NCBI RefSeq assembly: GCF_009903685.1
Contig: NZ_JAAABI010000002.1
Span: 62,001 to 126,000 of the forward strand
Direction of reading: 5' to 3'
DNA length: 64,000 bases
Origin: Flagellimonas ochracea
Lineage (GTDB): Bacteria > Bacteroidota > Bacteroidia > Flavobacteriales > Flavobacteriaceae
Shown here: piece after piece, positions 60,448 to 64,000 of the stretch
How the letters are laid out: each line of letters starts with the position of its first letter
Position numbering within the stretch: the stretch's first letter is position 1
Position numbers and translations under genes: made by a program
Notes under the pieces: model-generated
Told to the model about the DNA's origin: nothing
The model's input: the letters and a program-made list of their open reading frames with translations, nothing else
Databases searched by the model: none

Positions 60448-61560
60448 ATGAAATCCTTGTTCCAACCCATAGTTCGTATCTTGCTTTTGCTCTCAGTTGT
60501 TATTGGGTTTGGGCAAGGGAAAGAAAAAGAGTGGATGATGGGGCCATTTCATAGGGTCCAAAACGCCAAACCTATAATCCAAAAAGACACTGCTTCCTTT
60601 TTTGAGGATCCCATCACGGGCCAAAAAGTTCTGTGGGAATCCATGGCTACCTTTAATCCTGCTGCTATCGTAAAAGACAATACCATATATGTGCTTTATA
60701 GGGCCGAGGAAAAATTAGGGGAAAAAGAAATTGGTGGACACCGCTCCAGAATTGGAATGGCCACCTCCAAAGATGGAATTAACTACTCCAAAAGACCCGC
60801 TCCGGTATTTTATCCTGGTGAAGATGCCCAAAAGCATAATGAATGGCCGGGAGGCACCGAAGACCCTCGCATTGTAAAAACCGAAGATGGGTTGTATGTG
60901 CTGACCTATACCCAATGGAACCGAAAAATACCCCGATTGGCCGTGGCCACCTCCACGGATTTGGTCAATTGGAAAAAACACGGTCCAGTATTTCAAAAAT
61001 ACCGAGAAGGAATCTATATGGACCAGGAAACAAAATCTGGGGCCATTGTTACCCAACTCAAGAATGAGGAATTGGTCGCTGCCAAAATAAATGGAAAGTA
61101 TTGGATGTATTACGGAGTGCCCCATGTTTGGTTGGCCAGCTCGGACAATTTGGTAGACTGGGAACCTCTAGAAACCTATGAAGGCACTTTGGCCTCGGTA
61201 TTGAGCCCAAGACCTGGCTATTTTGATTCTTGGTTGGTAGAAGCTGGACCTCCGCCCCTGCTCACCGATAAAGGTATCGTAGTCATGTATAATGCAGGCA
61301 ACTCACAAAATATAGGCGTGGCTGATTTAGGCAATCGGGTTTACACCGGAGGCCAAGCACTCTTTGATGCCCAAGAACCCTGGAAATTGTTGGACCGCTG
61401 TACTGTGCCGTTTATTAAACCAGAACTTCCTTTTGAAAAATCCGGACAATACAAGGATGGAACAACTTTCTTGGAAGGTTTGGTATTGTTTCAAGGTGCT
61501 TGGCATCTCTATTATGGCACTGCAGATAGCATGGTGGGTGTTGTTAAGGCAAAACAATAG
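60448..61560 (+). CDS. Exported GH130-family glycosidase or phosphorylase
   Basis: A 370-residue GH130 protein with a five-bladed propeller. A signal peptide (about residues 1-22, ending FGQG) is unusual, since most GH130 phosphorylases are cytoplasmic. Visible: ESMATFNPAAIVKDNTIYVL, GGHRSRIGMATSKDGINYSK, the catalytic-site-like GGTEDPRIVKTEDGLYVLTY and MDQETKSGAIVTQL, and a family-type ending (FLEGLVLFQGAWHLYYGTAD). It should act on beta-mannosides or related glycans by hydrolysis or phosphorolysis in the periplasm. The gene is four bases after a DUF6503 protein gene. Confidence 0.88.
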   Translation: MKSLFQPIVRILLLLSVVIGFGQGKEKEWMMGPFHRVQNAKPIIQKDTASFFEDPITGQKVLWESMATFNPAAIVKDNTIYVLYRAEEKLGEKEIGGHRSRIGMATSKDGINYSKRPAPVFYPGEDAQKHNEWPGGTEDPRIVKTEDGLYVLTYTQWNRKIPRLAVATSTDLVNWKKHGPVFQKYREGIYMDQETKSGAIVTQLKNEELVAAKINGKYWMYYGVPHVWLASSDNLVDWEPLETYEGTLASVLSPRPGYFDSWLVEAGPPPLLTDKGIVVMYNAGNSQNIGVADLGNRVYTGGQALFDAQEPWKLLDRCTVPFIKPELPFEKSGQYKDGTTFLEGLVLFQGAWHLYYGTADSMVGVVKAKQ

Positions 61561-61575
61561 CCTTAAGTTGTGAAA

Positions 61576-62160
61576 CTACCTATAAAAATTCATCTCATCC
61601 ATATACTTCCACACAGCTTCTGGCAGCATTGGCCTCACATTTTTTCCCTTATTGTGTTGCTTTCGAATAAAAGTAGATGATATTTCCATGATGGGGGCGT
61701 CCACTTTCGTGATTTTTGAATGCCCTTTAAATTCATGGTCTATATTTCCTTCGGAAATTCTGGGATACACATAGAGCGAATAATGCTCTAAAATGGTATT
61801 GTAGTTCTTCCATTTGTGGAAACTTTTTAAATTGTCTTCACCCATGATCAGCGCAAACTGATATTGTTCCCCATACTGTTCATGCAAATGGGTCAATGTA
61901 TCCACCGTATAGTTGGGTTGTGGAAGGTCAAACTCGATTGTACTCGGTTTTAGTTTGGGATATTCCTCCACCGCTTCATAGACCATTTGGTGCCGATGAT
62001 GATTATCCAACAGGGACTGTTTGGTTTTGAAGGGGCTTTGTGGTGTGATGACAAACCACACTTCATCCAAATCTGAAAATTCCACCATATGATTGGCAAT
62101 GACCAAGTGACCAATATGTATGGGATTGAAGGTTCCGAAAAACAGCCCAACCTTTTTCAT
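61576..62160 (-). CDS. nadD: Nicotinate-nucleotide adenylyltransferase
   Basis: A 194-residue nucleotidyltransferase that makes NaAD from NaMN and ATP for NAD synthesis. ATG 62160 gives the family-typical start KKVGLFFGTFNPIHIGHLVI with the T/HIGH motif (H15-I-G-H18). The C-terminal ISSTFIRKQHNKGKNVRPML holds the second nucleotide-binding motif (ISSTxIR). The frame continues to an upstream ATG at 62211 inside gmk, which is not supported. It follows gmk by four bases. Confidence 0.95.
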   Translation of the reverse strand: MKKVGLFFGTFNPIHIGHLVIANHMVEFSDLDEVWFVITPQSPFKTKQSLLDNHHRHQMVYEAVEEYPKLKPSTIEFDLPQPNYTVDTLTHLHEQYGEQYQFALIMGEDNLKSFHKWKNYNTILEHYSLYVYPRISEGNIDHEFKGHSKITKVDAPIMEISSTFIRKQHNKGKNVRPMLPEAVWKYMDEMNFYR

Positions 62161-62164
62161 GTTC

Positions 62165-62764
62165 TTATTCCTCTTCCTGGTTAGGTGTGGAGGCCCCAAC
62201 AAAATCTGCAACTAGTTGATGGGCTTCTTTTAAGGCAATTTCCAGGTCGTAATTTTTAATGACTTTGTCAAACTGGGGTGCAGTTGCCAGTTCCACCGAA
62301 GCCTTGGCCACCCGCATATTTATTTTATCGTCGCTTTCTGTACTGCGCTTCTTCAACCTGATTTTTAGTTCATCCACACTGGGTGGTTTCACAAATACCG
62401 CAAGTGTCTGCTTCGGATATTTCTTCTTTATCCGCAATCCTCCTACCACATCGATATCAAAAATTACATTCTTCCCTTCTGCCCAAAGACGCGCTACTTC
62501 ACTTTTCAAAGTACCATAAAAATTATCCCGATATACCTCTTCCCATTCTAAAAAATCATCATTTTTAATATGCTTCTTAAATTCTGAAATGGACATAAAA
62601 TAATAATTGACACCATGCTTTTCCCTTCCCCTGCGAGGGCGCGATGTTGCTGAAACCGAAAAAGCGAGGTTCAGTTCGGGTTGCTCCAACAAATACTTGA
62701 CGATTGTAGTCTTACCGCTTCCGGAGGGTGCCGAAAAAATAATAAGTTTTCCTCCTTCCGTCAT
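62165..62764 (-). CDS. gmk: Guanylate kinase
   Basis: A 199-residue kinase that phosphorylates GMP to GDP. The P-loop is APSGSGKTT (12-20), followed by FSVSATSRPRRGREKHGVNY for GMP binding and GKNVIFDIDVVGGLRIKKKY in the core. It overlaps the yicC stop by four bases and is followed by nadD after four bases, so the three genes form one operon. Confidence 0.97.
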   Translation of the reverse strand: MTEGGKLIIFSAPSGSGKTTIVKYLLEQPELNLAFSVSATSRPRRGREKHGVNYYFMSISEFKKHIKNDDFLEWEEVYRDNFYGTLKSEVARLWAEGKNVIFDIDVVGGLRIKKKYPKQTLAVFVKPPSVDELKIRLKKRSTESDDKINMRVAKASVELATAPQFDKVIKNYDLEIALKEAHQLVADFVGASTPNQEEE

Positions 62765-63618
62765 AATACGTTGAGCATTTGTTCCTTTATCTTCTCCAAT
62801 TCATCTTTCATCTGTACCACTAATTGTTGCATCGGAGCATAGTTGGCCTTGGAGCCGATCGTGTTGATTTCCCTTCCTATTTCTTGGGAAATAAACCCTA
62901 GCTTTTTTCCATTGGAATCATCGGAATGGAGGGTGGTTTCAAAATAATCCAAGTGATTGGCCAATCGCACTTTTTCTTCGGTGATATCGTACTTCTCAAG
63001 ATAATAGGTCAACTCTTGTTCAAATCTGTTGGCATCCACCTCAACTTTTAGGTCGGCCACGGCCTTGTCCAATCGTTCCCTAATGGTACCCAAGCGTTCT
63101 GGGTCCAATCCCTTGATCTTCTCAAGCAAGATATTTAGATTCTTGATCCGCTGCACAAAGTCCTTTTCCAAAACCTTGCCTTCTTCACTGCGGAAGGCGC
63201 TGATTTCTTCCAATGCTTGATTCGTTGCCGCCTTTATGGCCTCGTATTCCGCAGCATCAATGTCATCCTTATCGGTTTTTAAGGTATCGGGCATGCGAAG
63301 GGCCAGTTCGAGCAACTTTAGGTCATCTCCTTGGGCTATTTGGGACAATTGCTCCATATATTTTTTCACCACCCCTTGATTTACCTCCGCTGTGGTTTCT
63401 TCGCCAGTGATTTCCACATACAGTCCAAAATCCACTTTGCCTCTTATCAAAGTGTCGGCGATCATTTTGCGTAATTCCAGTTCTTTTTCACGGTACGATT
63501 GCGGCATCCGGGCATTGATGTCCAAGTTTTTACTGTTGAGCGATTTCAACTCGACGGTAATCTTTTTGGAAGGCAGCTGAACCACGTGCTTTCCAAAGCC
63601 GGTCATGGATTGTATCAT
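62761..63618 (-). CDS. yicC: YicC-family endoribonuclease
   Basis: A 285-residue protein of the YicC family (N-terminal YicC and C-terminal DUF1732 domains). Visible: the start MIQSMTGFGKHVVQLPSKKI, then SLNSKNLDINARMPQSYREK, and the family C-terminus LGFISQEIGREINTIGSKAN with a following MKDELEKIKEQMLNVL. E. coli YicC is an endoribonuclease that destabilises a small RNA, so an RNA-degrading role is likely. Start ATG 63618 is preferred over TTG 63624. A TAnnTTTG box at 63638-63645 on the minus strand supports this start. It is first in the yicC-gmk-nadD operon. Confidence 0.95.
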   Translation of the reverse strand: MIQSMTGFGKHVVQLPSKKITVELKSLNSKNLDINARMPQSYREKELELRKMIADTLIRGKVDFGLYVEITGEETTAEVNQGVVKKYMEQLSQIAQGDDLKLLELALRMPDTLKTDKDDIDAAEYEAIKAATNQALEEISAFRSEEGKVLEKDFVQRIKNLNILLEKIKGLDPERLGTIRERLDKAVADLKVEVDANRFEQELTYYLEKYDITEEKVRLANHLDYFETTLHSDDSNGKKLGFISQEIGREINTIGSKANYAPMQQLVVQMKDELEKIKEQMLNVL

Positions 63619-63637
63619 AAACAATGATAAATTTTGC

Positions 63638-63645
63638 CAAAGGTA
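63638..63645 (-). promoter_or_regulatory. -7 promoter box of yicC-gmk-nadD
   Basis: Complement reads TACCTTTG, matching TAnnTTTG, about 20 bases upstream of the yicC ATG. A -33 element is not clear. Confidence 0.5.
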
Positions 63646-63703
63646 ACCAAAATAGCCATTTGCCCTTTTGATATAGTTGGCGCAATATTGGGCAAAACAA
63701 TCA

Positions 63704-64000
63704 CTAATCGAGCTCCCTGACCCAAATGTTCCTATAGCTAACCCGGCTATTGTCCCTATGGTCCTGAAGTATTATAGGAGCCTTGCCATGGGTTTTATAT
63801 TTGGGCCATCCACGGTATTCTGTGGGACCTTCCAGTTCAAAATTATCTTGAATCAATACCCCATTATGAAGAACCGTCATGGTTGCCGGCTTTACAATAT
63901 TACCCCCTCGGCTGAACTCAGGGGCATGAAATATTATGTCGTAGGTATTCCATTCGCCAGAGGGCACTGAAGCCATGGCCAAGGGGATGCTCTGCTTGTA
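63704..64000 (-). CDS. DUF1080 (3-keto-disaccharide hydrolase-like) protein, 5' part outside window
   Basis: The C-terminal 98 residues of a DUF1080 concanavalin-like protein; the 5' end lies beyond position 64000. Visible: SGEWNTYDIIFHAPEF, ATMTVLHNGVLIQDNFELEG, PTEYRGWPKYKTHGKAPIIL and the family-typical end DNSRVSYRNIWVRELD. Members are exported glycoside-degrading enzymes or lipoproteins, including 3-keto-disaccharide hydrolases. The gene is followed by a short intergenic region and the yicC operon in the same direction. Confidence 0.85.
   Translation of the reverse strand, partial: YKQSIPLAMASVPSGEWNTYDIIFHAPEFSRGGNIVKPATMTVLHNGVLIQDNFELEGPTEYRGWPKYKTHGKAPIILQDHRDNSRVSYRNIWVRELD

Noticed and set aside
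1..64000. Mobile elements, prophage, CRISPR arrays and rRNA operons
   Set aside because: No transposase, integrase, Cas or phage protein frames, no spaced direct repeats and no rRNA-like sequence were seen.

Overview
The window looks like chromosomal DNA of a marine Bacteroidota bacterium, most likely a Flavobacteriaceae member (Muricauda/Allomuricauda-like, an inference). Signs of this are a SusC/SusD pair with its own ECF sigma factor and FecR, a type IX secretion C-terminal domain, an RND permease fused to a TolC-like protein, a lycopene cyclase, and promoters of the Bacteroidota form TTTG-N(about 20)-TAnnTTTG. Ribosome-binding sites are weak and several genes start with TTG. There are no insertion sequences, prophage genes, CRISPR arrays or rRNA genes. 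Most of the sequence is ordinary core genome with a few accessory modules.

Layout. 1-7380 (minus): a cell-surface-signalling nutrient-uptake locus of ECF sigma, FecR anti-sigma, STN-type SusC, SusD and a thioredoxin-like protein cut by the window edge. 7766-7944: a monocistronic tRNA-Asn with promoter and terminator. 7961-12855: rseP, a divergent SCO1-like gene, and feoA-feoB with a tiny Cys-rich membrane protein gene. 12991-15817: an ECF sigma / zinc-finger anti-sigma (HEAT-like repeats) / two DUF4097 genes operon. 15821-19146 (minus): DUF423, DUF2141, a small membrane protein and an S9 peptidase. 19264-20780: DUF6090 and an SDR oxidoreductase. 20820-24941 (minus): a 1373-residue secreted protein combining FG-GAP repeats, an ASPIC/UnbV domain, a complete vanadium haloperoxidase domain and a T9SS tail; this is the most unusual gene here.

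25207-35571 is metal handling: a His-rich small protein, a CusA-TolC fusion, a CusB-like adaptor, a ZIP transporter, a DtxR/MntR regulator and a TonB-dependent receptor, with a 16-bp palindrome between the last two. 35659-38121: an ABM-family protein, crtY and a polyprenyl diphosphate synthase. 38300-39403: an ECF sigma with a small membrane protein but no recognisable anti-sigma. 39492-46148: a TetR-controlled RND efflux operon with a palindromic operator candidate.

46220-55806 is mainly housekeeping: a MORN-like protein, aspS, a ClC protein that lacks the gating glutamate, a cold-shock protein, tadA, dxs, a DUF3078 protein and dgt. 56119-59701: an OprP/OprO-like porin followed by a PiT phosphate transporter, preceded by a terminator-like hairpin and repeated decamers. 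59733-61560: a DUF6503 protein and an exported GH130 enzyme. 61576-63618 (minus): yicC-gmk-nadD. The right edge cuts a DUF1080 protein gene.
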